DNA of 6,536 nucleotides from JBCBUE01 sp039818285 (GTDB lineage: Bacteria; Planctomycetota; Phycisphaerae; Phycisphaerales; Phycisphaeraceae): NCBI GenBank assembly GCA_039818285.1, contig JBCBUE010000112.1, positions 1 to 6,536 on the forward strand. Direction: 5' to 3'. A program made the position numbers and the translations under genes. This document shows positions 1 through 6,083 of this stretch, piece by piece. Position 1 is the first letter of the stretch; each line of letters opens with the position of its first letter. The notes under the pieces are model-generated. The model did no database searches. It had not been told where the DNA came from and saw only the letters and a list, made by a program, of their open reading frames with translations.

Positions 1-1116
1 CGAGCCTTCGCGGTTGCCATCGAGGTAGGGCATCAGGTCCTTGCCGTCGAGAGGCTTGTGGTCGGCCTCGACGCCGGCCGCCGCGAGGACGGTGGCCATC
101 ATGTCCAGCGAAAGCACGGTGCCGTCGTAGGATCGGTCGGGCTCGATCCGGGCCGGCCAGCTCATGAGGAAAGGCACGCGGATGCCGCCCTCGAAGGCGT
201 CGCCCTTGTGCCCGCGCAGCGGCGCGTTGCTGGACCAGGGATACTTGCCCCCGTTGTCGCTTAAGAAGAACACGATGGTGTTGTCGCGTACACCGGCGTC
301 GTCGAGCGCGTCCATGACGCGGCCGACGCCCTGGCTGAGCGAATACACCATCGCGGCGTAGACGCGTTCCTTCTCATCCTCGACGTGGGCGAAGCGGGCG
401 ACATCTTCCGCCTTGGCCTCGATCGGCGTGTGCGGCGCGTTGTAGGCGAGGTAGAGGAAGAAGGGGGCGTCGCCGTCTGCGGCGCGTTCAATGAAGGCCG
501 CGGCCTCGTCGGAGAGGACGTCGGTGAGGTAGCCCTCGAGATTGGTCAGGCTTTCGCGGTTGCGTTGCAGGGGCAGGCGGTTGTGGTACCAGGGCGTGTC
601 GAGATGCCAGGTCGTGTCGGGGTCGGGGTAGGTCTCGGGGAAGTAATGGTGGCCGCCGGTGCGGAAGCCCATGTAGAAGTCGAAGCCACGGTTGAGCGGG
701 TGGAAGGGCTCGGCGACGCCGAGGTGCCACTTGCCGACCATGCCGGTTTGGTAGCCGGCTTCCTGGAGGTAGGTCGGAAGGGTCTTCTCGTCGGGGGGCA
801 GGCCGATGTCGTGGCGTGTCGGCGCGAAGGGCGGGTTGATGACAAACCCGAAGCGTTGCTGCCAGCGGCCGGTGATGAGCCCGGCGCGGCTGGGCCCGCA
901 GTAGGGGTGGGTGACGTAGCCGGCGGTGAGGTTGACGCCGCTGGCGGCCAGCGCGTCGAGCGCGGGCGTGGGCGTCGAGCCGCCGTTGAAACCGACGTCG
1001 CCGTAGCCGAGGTCGTCGGTGACGATCATCACGACGTTGGGGCGAGGGTCGGCGGCGGCGAGGCCGACGGTCAGGGCGGCCGCGGTGCCGATGAACAATC
1101 GTTGGACGTGATGCAT
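1..1116 (-). CDS. Secreted sulfatase, arylsulfatase A-like (C-terminus cut by window edge)
   Basis: The gene encodes an S1-type, formylglycine-dependent sulfatase that would hydrolyse sulfate esters, probably on a glycan, outside the cytoplasm. The frame is open from the ATG at 1116 to the left edge (372 residues); about 80-130 C-terminal residues are probably missing. Residues 1-22 form a Sec-type signal peptide: Arg6, a hydrophobic stretch, and cleavage probably after the Ala-rich end. Visible motifs are Asp34-Asp35 in VTDDLGYGD (metal binding), Cys73 in CGPSR (the CxPSR formylglycine site), Lys129 and His131 in GKWHLG, His229 in APHTP, Asp287-Asn288 in SDNGG, and Lys304 in LRGHKGDAFEGG. 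This set is typical of the DN-type arylsulfatase A/GalNAc-6-sulfatase-like group and differs from the DH-type sulfatases upstream. The start lies 23 bp after the preceding sulfatase's stop, which suggests cotranscription. No clear Shine-Dalgarno is seen. Family is certain; substrate is unknown. Confidence 0.96.
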   Translation of the reverse strand, partial: MHHVQRLFIGTAAALTVGLAAADPRPNVVMIVTDDLGYGDVGFNGGSTPTPALDALAASGVNLTAGYVTHPYCGPSRAGLITGRWQQRFGFVINPPFAPTRHDIGLPPDEKTLPTYLQEAGYQTGMVGKWHLGVAEPFHPLNRGFDFYMGFRTGGHHYFPETYPDPDTTWHLDTPWYHNRLPLQRNRESLTNLEGYLTDVLSDEAAAFIERAADGDAPFFLYLAYNAPHTPIEAKAEDVARFAHVEDEKERVYAAMVYSLSQGVGRVMDALDDAGVRDNTIVFFLSDNGGKYPWSSNAPLRGHKGDAFEGGIRVPFLMSWPARIEPDRSYDGTVLSLDMMATVLAAAGVEADHKPLDGKDLMPYLDGNREGS

Positions 1117-1139
1117 GGCGTGGGCTTCTGGTAAGACGG

Positions 1140-2660
1140 TCAAGCGAGCCGCTGGGCCGCCGGGTCGCCGGTGGCGCTAAGGCGGTCAAGCATCGCGGTG
1201 TAGAGCTCGTCGACGCGGGGCTTGGGGCCGATGTTCGCGTTGGCGAGTTCGAGCTGATAGGGATCGTTGACGAGGTTGCTGTATCGCACACTCTCGGGGT
1301 TGTCGTGGCGGGGTGACCAGGTCCACAGCGCGTCGTTCTGGCTGCGGACGCCGCGCCACCCGGCGGCGGGGTTCTGCGGCGAGCGCGGGCCCTGGATGAG
1401 GGTGACGCCGGGGCAGGTGTCGCGCTTGCCCAGCCAGTGGTCGCTGTGGTCGAGCCCTTCGACGCTGTCGGCGGCCTGGAGCCCGGCGAGGCCGGCGAGC
1501 GTTGGGTAGACGTCGGGCGTGTTCATCAGCAGCGGGTCGAACCGTGGCGCGATCCGCCCCGGCCAGCGAACCACAAACGGCACGCCGATCGACTCTTCGT
1601 AAGGCTGGTTCTTGCTCATCAGTTCGTGCGAGCCGAGCATCTCGCCATGGTCGGACGTGATCACGACGACGGTATTGTCGGCCAGGCCGGCCTCGTCGAG
1701 GAACGCCAGGATGCGCGAGAACTCGTGGTCGATCGAGGTCGTCGCGGCGTAATAGGCGTGCATCGCGGCGTCGAGGCTGGTCACGCGGGAGTACCGTTGG
1801 TACTTCGGATCGTCGTGGCGCTTCGGCCAGCGGCCGGTGACGTTGGCGCGGCGTGGCAGGCCGGCCGCGTCGTCGGGGTACCTGGCCATGAACTCGCGCG
1901 GCGCGATGAACGGGGGGTGCGGCGGGTTCCACGAGACCATCGCGAGGAACGGCCGGTCGGCGTCGCGGTCGTCGCGCAGGTAACGCAGCAGCTCGTCGGT
2001 CTCAACGGTTGGCGACCAGCGGTCGAACTCGATCGGCGTCGGCTCGTCCCGCCAGTAATGCGGCCGCATGTGGCGATCCATCGCGTTGTAGGCGAACCAG
2101 TGCTGCCAGCCCTGGCGGCGTGGGCCCGGCGGGGTGAAGGCGTCCCAGCCGCCGGCCCCGTCGTTCGGCCGCGGGTCGCGGTTGACCGAGGGTTCGCAGA
2201 GGTGCCACTTGCCGAAGTAGGCGGTGTGGTAGCCGGCGTCGCCGAAGACCTCCGCGATGCAGCGGTGCTCGGTGCCCAGCTCGAGGCCCTTCTGGTTGGG
2301 CGAGCAGTTGGTGGTCAGCCCGTGGCCCGGCGGGTAGAGGCCGGTCTGCAGGCTGGCGCGGTAAGGCGTGCATAACGGGAAGCCGGCGATGGCGTTGGGC
2401 AGCACCAGCGACTGCCTGGCGAAGGCGTCCATGTGAGGCGTCTGCACCGGGTCGGCATCCGGCATGCAGCCGAGGGCGTGGCGACGCCACTGGTCGGCGA
2501 AGACGTACAGCACGTTGGGGCGGGACGCGTCGGTGGCGCGAGGCGTAGCCGAGGCGGGTTGGGCCGAGGCGGCGGGCGTCCGGCCCAGCAGCGAGGCGGC
2601 GCCGGCGCCGGCGGTCATGGCGAGCATCTGGCGGCGGGTCAGGCGGTCTTCGAGGGACAT
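1140..2660 (-). CDS. Tat-exported sulfatase with CTPYR active-site motif
   Basis: The product is a 506-residue S1-family sulfatase predicted to act outside the cytoplasm on a sulfated carbohydrate. I chose the ATG at 2660 over an in-frame TTG at 2708. It places the twin-arginine motif TRRQMLA at residues 8-14, followed by a hydrophobic stretch and likely cleavage near Ala33, whereas the TTG falls inside a terminator-like hairpin. Motifs are Asp56 in FADQWR, Cys97 in CTPYR (formylglycine site with Tyr where Ser is usual), Lys151 and His153 in GKWHL, His248 in NPPHPP, Asp337-His338 in SDHGEMLGSH, Lys350, and a C-terminal NDPYQLE at 465-471. DHGE and NDPYQLE place it with iduronate- or choline-sulfatase-like enzymes rather than the DNGG type downstream. 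Length is normal. It follows the PEP-CTERM gene after 84 bp and precedes another sulfatase by 23 bp. Exact substrate cannot be read from sequence. Confidence 0.95.
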   Translation of the reverse strand: MSLEDRLTRRQMLAMTAGAGAASLLGRTPAASAQPASATPRATDASRPNVLYVFADQWRRHALGCMPDADPVQTPHMDAFARQSLVLPNAIAGFPLCTPYRASLQTGLYPPGHGLTTNCSPNQKGLELGTEHRCIAEVFGDAGYHTAYFGKWHLCEPSVNRDPRPNDGAGGWDAFTPPGPRRQGWQHWFAYNAMDRHMRPHYWRDEPTPIEFDRWSPTVETDELLRYLRDDRDADRPFLAMVSWNPPHPPFIAPREFMARYPDDAAGLPRRANVTGRWPKRHDDPKYQRYSRVTSLDAAMHAYYAATTSIDHEFSRILAFLDEAGLADNTVVVITSDHGEMLGSHELMSKNQPYEESIGVPFVVRWPGRIAPRFDPLLMNTPDVYPTLAGLAGLQAADSVEGLDHSDHWLGKRDTCPGVTLIQGPRSPQNPAAGWRGVRSQNDALWTWSPRHDNPESVRYSNLVNDPYQLELANANIGPKPRVDELYTAMLDRLSATGDPAAQRLA

Positions 2661-2682
2661 GGCGGATCGCGGAGTGGGGGCG

Positions 2683-2720
2683 AGTAGAAAGGTGGCCCGA
2701 CGCGGCAACGCCGGGCCACC
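2683..2720 (-). terminator. Rho-independent-like terminator after the PEP-CTERM gene
   Basis: Read on the minus strand, GGTGGCCCG (2720-2712) and CGGGCCACC (2699-2691) form a perfect 9-bp stem that is almost all G/C. The 12-base loop can add three more pairs (GCG with CGC) around a TTGC tetraloop. The stem is followed at once by TTTCT, a short T-run. It lies 24 bp after the PEP-CTERM stop and 30 bp before the ATG of the next sulfatase. The T-tract is weak, so partial termination or an mRNA-stabilising 3' stem are alternatives. Confidence 0.6.
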
Positions 2721-2744
2721 GTGGAGAGATCGGCTGGTCCCGGG

Positions 2745-3476
2745 TTACGACCGGCGACGCGCGGCGATCGCGAGCAGGCCGAGCGAAGCAAGGCCCAGTG
2801 AGCCGGGCTCGGGGATGATCTCGAACTGCCATTGATCGAGGCGGATATCGCCGCCGAAGCCGACGCTCAGGTTGCCCGACGCGGGGTCCGTTCCGCCATC
2901 CAGCACCGGCGTCACGCTCGTGACATCGATGAAGCTTCCATCGTCATCAGAGGTGGTGAATGCAGTGTTCGCATTATTCGTGAAGGCCCAAGCAAGGCGG
3001 CCCGCGGCGACGATTAAATCACTGCTGAAGCCCGTGAGCTGGAGCGTGTAGCCGGCGGGCAGCCCGGTCAGGTCCCAGTCGAAGCTGATGAGTTCCTGCC
3101 CGTCGCCGTTGTCGAGGCGGAAGTTATTCGCCCCGCCATTGATGCCCCAGCCGCCGTTGCTGCCGTGGACGCCGAAGAAACGCAACGGTGTATCCAGCGT
3201 CACGCTGAAAGAAGTGTTGAACAGGGTGGGGTCGGTGGTCGAACCTGTCACGGTCGCTGAGCCACCGTTGATGTCACCGAAGTCGCCACCGGTCGTGACG
3301 CTGATGTTGCCAGTGCCGTCGATGGCGAAGTCGAACGTCCAATCGTTGCCGCTGAATTGGTCGTTCGCTGCGGCGGAGAAGTCGACGGTGAACACGTCGG
3401 CCTGAGCCGCGCCGCCGATGGCGAGGGTGGCGACCGCCATGCCAGCCGTTGTCTTGAACCAGTTCTGCTTTTGCAT
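2745..3476 (-). CDS. PEP-CTERM sorting domain protein, secreted, function unknown
   Basis: The product is a 243-residue exported protein of unknown function. The ATG at 3476 is chosen over an in-frame TTG at 3506 because AGGAGG sits 9 bases before it. Residues 1-26 are a signal peptide (Lys3 and Lys8, then a hydrophobic core) ending AQA before Asp27. The C-terminus is a textbook PEP-CTERM tag: IPEP at 221-224, a hydrophobic helix, then RRRS. Such tags are recognised by exosortase systems that process proteins for the outer surface or matrix. The mature part is rich in Gly, Asn, Thr and Asp. It has no Cys or Lys, about 23 Asp and only 4 Arg before the tag, consistent with a beta-sandwich domain. 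A segment around 107-127 (GWGING, then FRLDNGDGQEL) resembles one I recall from other PEP-CTERM beta-sandwich proteins; this is from memory. Its place between two sulfatases suggests a surface or glycan-binding role, which is inference. Confidence 0.93.
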   Translation of the reverse strand: MQKQNWFKTTAGMAVATLAIGGAAQADVFTVDFSAAANDQFSGNDWTFDFAIDGTGNISVTTGGDFGDINGGSATVTGSTTDPTLFNTSFSVTLDTPLRFFGVHGSNGGWGINGGANNFRLDNGDGQELISFDWDLTGLPAGYTLQLTGFSSDLIVAAGRLAWAFTNNANTAFTTSDDDGSFIDVTSVTPVLDGGTDPASGNLSVGFGGDIRLDQWQFEIIPEPGSLGLASLGLLAIAARRRS

Positions 3477-3485
3477 CTTGCTTAA

Positions 3486-3491
3486 CCTCCT
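3486..3491 (-). promoter_or_regulatory. Strong Shine-Dalgarno AGGAGG of the PEP-CTERM gene
   Basis: The minus strand reads AGGAGG nine bases upstream of the ATG at 3476. It is the only near-perfect Shine-Dalgarno in the window. It decides the start codon and suggests that the PEP-CTERM protein is translated more strongly than the sulfatases on either side. Confidence 0.8.
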
Positions 3492-3512
3492 AAAAGGGTG
3501 AATCAAACGTGT

Positions 3513-3532
3513 GCCCGAGCGACGCGTCGGGC
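3513..3532 (-). other. Intercistronic hairpin between sulfatase and PEP-CTERM genes
   Basis: GCCCGA and TCGGGC form a perfect 6-bp stem with an 8-base loop; the loop region also contains the 10-bp palindrome CGACGCGTCG (3520-3529). It lies 17 bp after the upstream sulfatase stop and about 36 bp before the PEP-CTERM start. Only a poor T-run follows (ACACGTTTGATT on the minus strand). It could be a weak terminator, an mRNA processing stem, or chance in GC-rich DNA. Confidence 0.3.
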
Positions 3533-3549
3533 GGACTCAAGAGGGTCGT

Positions 3550-5076
3550 TCAGCCGGCTTCGGTGTGGTGCCAGCGTTCATCGATGTACCGGTCGTTGTG
3601 TCGGTCGAGCAGCGCCGCCAGGCGGTCGTGCAGGTCGTCCATCTCGGCGTCGCGGCCCATGCCCGGCTCCATGCATTCGAGTTGGTACGGGTCGTTGGCG
3701 ACGTCCCACATCGCGCGGCGTTGCTCGCCGAGCAGGGCGCGGTACTGCGGGGCCTGGCCGATGGCGTACGACCGGTCGGCGGTGCGGACCTGACGGAAGG
3801 CCCGGGTCCAGCGCTCATGGCTCGCGCCGCGGTCGAAGCCGATGAGCACCGAATCGGGGCTGTCGGCCGAGCCGCCGCGGATGATCGGCGTGAAGTCGAA
3901 GCCGTCCATGACCGTCGGTGGCGTGAGCCCGAGCAGGCTGAGCATCGTCGGGGCCATGTCGATGCTGCTCATGAGTCGGTCGACCTCGCCGGCCTGCCCG
4001 CCGCGCGGGTCGCGGACGAGGAACGGCACGTGGATCGACTCTTCGAAGGGCACGCCCTTGGCCATGCGACCGTGGCTGCCGAGCATCTCGCCGTGGTCGC
4101 TGGTGAAGACGACGACGGTGTTGTCGGCGACGCCGAGGCGGTCGAGTTCGTCGAGCAGGCGGCCGAACTCGTGGTCGATCGAGCTGCACGCGCCGAAGTA
4201 GCCCGGGCCGGCGATCTCGAAGGGGTCGCTAAGCAGGCGTTCGTCGTCCCAGGTCCGCATCTTGCGGAAGTTGGGCGGGCGCTTGGCGTTCGCCATGTCG
4301 GGGTAGAGGGCCTCGAACTCGGCCGGGGCCTTGAAGCCGCCGCGCACGTCGGACTTGGTGGGATTGCGTCGGCGGTCGCCGTAGGTCGCGCCGTAGCCGC
4401 CGTGGGGCGGGGAGTAGCTGAGCATCAGCGCGAACGGCTCGTCGGCGTTGGCGTGGTCGCGGAGGAAGCCCAGGCCCATGTCGGTCTCGTAGGTGACCTG
4501 CCAGGCGGGATCATCTTGTGTGTCGCGGTCGTCGTTGACTTGGTAGTCGATCTCGAAGTGGCGATGGCCGGAGAACGGCATGGCGAAGAGGTCGAGGCCG
4601 TGGCGTCGCTCGACGGGCACCGGGTTGTTGTGGTGGAGGTTGCCGTCGAGGTGCCACTTGCCGATGTAGCCGGTGCGATAGCCCGCGGCCTTGAGGCGGG
4701 ACGGCAGCGACTGGCCGTCGGTGGGCAGCAGGGCCTCGTTGGTCCAGTTGCCGGTCGACTGAGGCAAGCGGCCGGACAGGATGCACGAGCGATTCGGCCC
4801 GCAGATGGGGATCGCGGTGAAGCTGTTGGTGAAGTCGGTCGCGGTCCGGGCGAAGCGATCGACGTTTGGCGTGAGTACCGGGTCCAGGCCGAGATAGCCC
4901 ATGGCATGCCAACGCCACTGGTCGGACATGACGAAAAGCAGGTTGGGGCGCTCGCCGGACTTGCTCGCGGTGGACACGGCGTGAGCCCTCTTACCGAGCG
5001 CGGCGCCGGAGCCGACGGCCACGCCCGAGGCGATTGCGCTTTGCAGGAATCGTCGGCGGGTGAGTGGGTCGGTCAT
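3550..5076 (-). CDS. Tat-exported sulfatase with CGPNR active-site motif
   Basis: The product is a 508-residue S1-family sulfatase, complete, starting at the ATG at 5076. The N-terminus carries a canonical twin-arginine signal, TRRRFLQ at residues 6-12, then a hydrophobic stretch and AHA at 31-33, a likely cleavage site; it is therefore exported folded. Motifs are Asp52 in MSDQWR, Cys92 in CGPNR (formylglycine site with Asn where Ser is usual), Lys140 and His142 in GKWHLDG, His225 in SPPHGGY, Asp327-His328 in SDHGEMLGSHG, Lys340, and NDPYQLE at 461-467. The architecture matches the sulfatase at 1140-2660 (same signal type, DQWR, DHGEMLGSH and C-terminal signature), so the two are likely divergent paralogues. 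A long variable region at about 228-290, with YGDRRRNP and RPPNFRK, may shape the substrate pocket. It lies 46 bp after the prepilin-like gene, in a probable shared transcript. Target sugar and sulfate position are unknown. Confidence 0.96.
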   Translation of the reverse strand: MTDPLTRRRFLQSAIASGVAVGSGAALGKRAHAVSTASKSGERPNLLFVMSDQWRWHAMGYLGLDPVLTPNVDRFARTATDFTNSFTAIPICGPNRSCILSGRLPQSTGNWTNEALLPTDGQSLPSRLKAAGYRTGYIGKWHLDGNLHHNNPVPVERRHGLDLFAMPFSGHRHFEIDYQVNDDRDTQDDPAWQVTYETDMGLGFLRDHANADEPFALMLSYSPPHGGYGATYGDRRRNPTKSDVRGGFKAPAEFEALYPDMANAKRPPNFRKMRTWDDERLLSDPFEIAGPGYFGACSSIDHEFGRLLDELDRLGVADNTVVVFTSDHGEMLGSHGRMAKGVPFEESIHVPFLVRDPRGGQAGEVDRLMSSIDMAPTMLSLLGLTPPTVMDGFDFTPIIRGGSADSPDSVLIGFDRGASHERWTRAFRQVRTADRSYAIGQAPQYRALLGEQRRAMWDVANDPYQLECMEPGMGRDAEMDDLHDRLAALLDRHNDRYIDERWHHTEAG

Positions 5077-5122
5077 AGCGTCGTGGCTCGCGATGGAAAG
5101 AAAAGATGACGCGAAGTGAGCG

Positions 5123-5989
5123 TCAGTCGCGGAGCGTGATGCGGGTAGTCACCGGCGCGTTATCGGCGGCTGGAGCGGCATTCCTGGGGATCGCCACGTT
5201 CTCGGCGTGGCCGTCGAGCAGCAGCACGTTGTTGGCAGAGTTGGGGTGCCAGCTGGCCGAACGATTTGGGGCGGTCACCAGCGGGTGGTCGTTTCCGAAC
5301 CAATACGCGGAGAACCGCATGGAGAAGTGCGTGCTGGTGCCGCTGTTTTGCGGACCGAAGTCGGACAGGGTGACTATGTCAACCGGGCTGTTGTTCGTGA
5401 TCTGAGAGGGCACGGCGGAGTTGGGGCTTTTGGCAATGCCGCCGATGTCAATGTGCCAGGTCTGCCCGTCAAGGTTGCCGGTGTCTTGGTCTTGGTCAGC
5501 GTCCCACGCGAAAGCGGCGGGCGAGAAACCATCTCCAGCCGTCCGATCGCTGGCGAGGAAGCCGAAGCCGTTGTGGGCGTACGAGCGGACGCCGAACGCG
5601 TCTTCCCAGAAGGGATTGGACGGGCAGCGGAAGATCTCGCGACGGCCGTTGACATGGACATCGGTGGTCTCGTCGTTGAAGTGGTCGCCGGCGTAGTCGA
5701 CGGCCGGGAAACCGAGATAAGTGGCGAGCTCAGACTCCCAGCGCCCTCGCCAAAAATTATCAAACTCGGTGCGAACCTTGGCGGCTGTGATTAGGCCGTT
5801 GTAGTCGCCGGCATAAGCGTGTTGCCCAATGCCTAGCTGGCGTTGGTTAGAGAGGCAGGCCACGGTCTGCGCGGTGCTCCGAGCAGCCTGCAGTGCGGGC
5901 AGCAGAATGGCGATCAACAACGCGATGATGCTGATCACCACCAGCAGTTCGATGAGCGTGAAGCCGGGGCGATGGAGGAGACGGGGCAT
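5123..5989 (-). CDS. Prepilin-type N-terminal cleavage/methylation protein (DUF1559-like, H-x-DG C-terminus)
   Basis: The product is a 288-residue type II pseudopilin-like protein. Residues 1-8 are a short basic leader. The processing site is Gly9-Phe10 in PGFTLIE, with Glu14 at mature position +5, followed by a hydrophobic helix to about residue 34 (VVISIIALLIAILLPAL). After the helix come Cys45, the FRCPS motif with Cys122 and a SYAHNGFG segment, all usual in the planctomycete DUF1559/H-x9-DG family. Near the C-terminus, His248 is followed by Asp259-Gly260 in LLLDGHAE, with a spacer of ten residues rather than the usual nine. The ATG at 5989 has an AGGT a few bases upstream. It would be cleaved by a prepilin peptidase and stay anchored or assemble in the envelope; the function of this expanded family is not established. 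It is the first gene after the regulator and probably leads the transcript that includes the sulfatase 46 bp downstream. Confidence 0.94.
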   Translation of the reverse strand: MPRLLHRPGFTLIELLVVISIIALLIAILLPALQAARSTAQTVACLSNQRQLGIGQHAYAGDYNGLITAAKVRTEFDNFWRGRWESELATYLGFPAVDYAGDHFNDETTDVHVNGRREIFRCPSNPFWEDAFGVRSYAHNGFGFLASDRTAGDGFSPAAFAWDADQDQDTGNLDGQTWHIDIGGIAKSPNSAVPSQITNNSPVDIVTLSDFGPQNSGTSTHFSMRFSAYWFGNDHPLVTAPNRSASWHPNSANNVLLLDGHAENVAIPRNAAPAADNAPVTTRITLRD

Positions 5990-6083
5990 GGTTCTACCTA
6001 GTGAAGAGAAGCAAAACGGACCTGGTGGGCGACGCGATACGGACGGAAAGTTAAGGCCTTAACCTGCAATCCAAAATAAAGCC
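5990..6083 (-). promoter_or_regulatory. Probable promoter region of the prepilin-sulfatase gene run
   Basis: This 94-bp spacer separates the regulator's stop from the prepilin-like start and is noticeably more AT-rich at its regulator end (minus strand TTTATTTTGG). It holds the palindrome at 6050-6063 and a weak AGGT ribosome site beside the ATG. I could not fit a convincing -35/-10 pair, so the promoter call rests on position and the palindrome. Confidence 0.35.
6050..6063. promoter_or_regulatory. 14-bp perfect palindrome, candidate operator
   Basis: GTTAAGGCCTTAAC is identical to its reverse complement over all 14 bases, has no loop, and is AT-rich in its arms within a GC-rich genome. It lies 20 bp after the LacI-type regulator's stop and 60 bp before the prepilin-like ATG, where an operator would be expected. 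LacI-family operators usually have a central CG, while this one has a central GC (GGCC), so binding by the neighbouring regulator is only a hypothesis. Confidence 0.45.

Noticed and set aside
385..1134. A 249-codon open frame on the plus strand, opposite the CGPSR sulfatase
   Set aside because: It is opposite a gene with all the sulfatase motifs, and its translation shows only Val/Gly/Glu/Ala bias.
1437..2375. A 312-codon open frame on the plus strand, opposite the CTPYR sulfatase
   Set aside because: Same antisense artefact of high GC; low-complexity translation, no motif, and fully inside a clear gene.
2661..2708. A 16-residue N-terminal extension of the CTPYR sulfatase from a TTG codon
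   Set aside because: The TTG lies in the loop of a terminator-like hairpin, and the extension would push the twin-arginine motif away from the N-terminus; the ATG at 2660 fits better.
3481..3488. CTTAACCT, matching eight bases of the palindrome region at 6058-6065, as a possible second operator half-site
   Set aside because: It overlaps the Shine-Dalgarno, is not palindromic, and an 8-base match can arise by chance.
3477..3506. A 10-residue extension of the PEP-CTERM protein from a TTG codon
   Set aside because: It would contain the AGGAGG ribosome binding site as coding sequence; the ATG at 3476 has that site at proper spacing.
3511..5109. A 532-codon open frame on the plus strand, opposite the CGPNR sulfatase
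   Set aside because: It mirrors the sulfatase gene almost exactly. Its translation is Val/Gly/Ala/Arg-rich with no recognisable motif, as expected for the antisense of a gene with G/C-ending codons.
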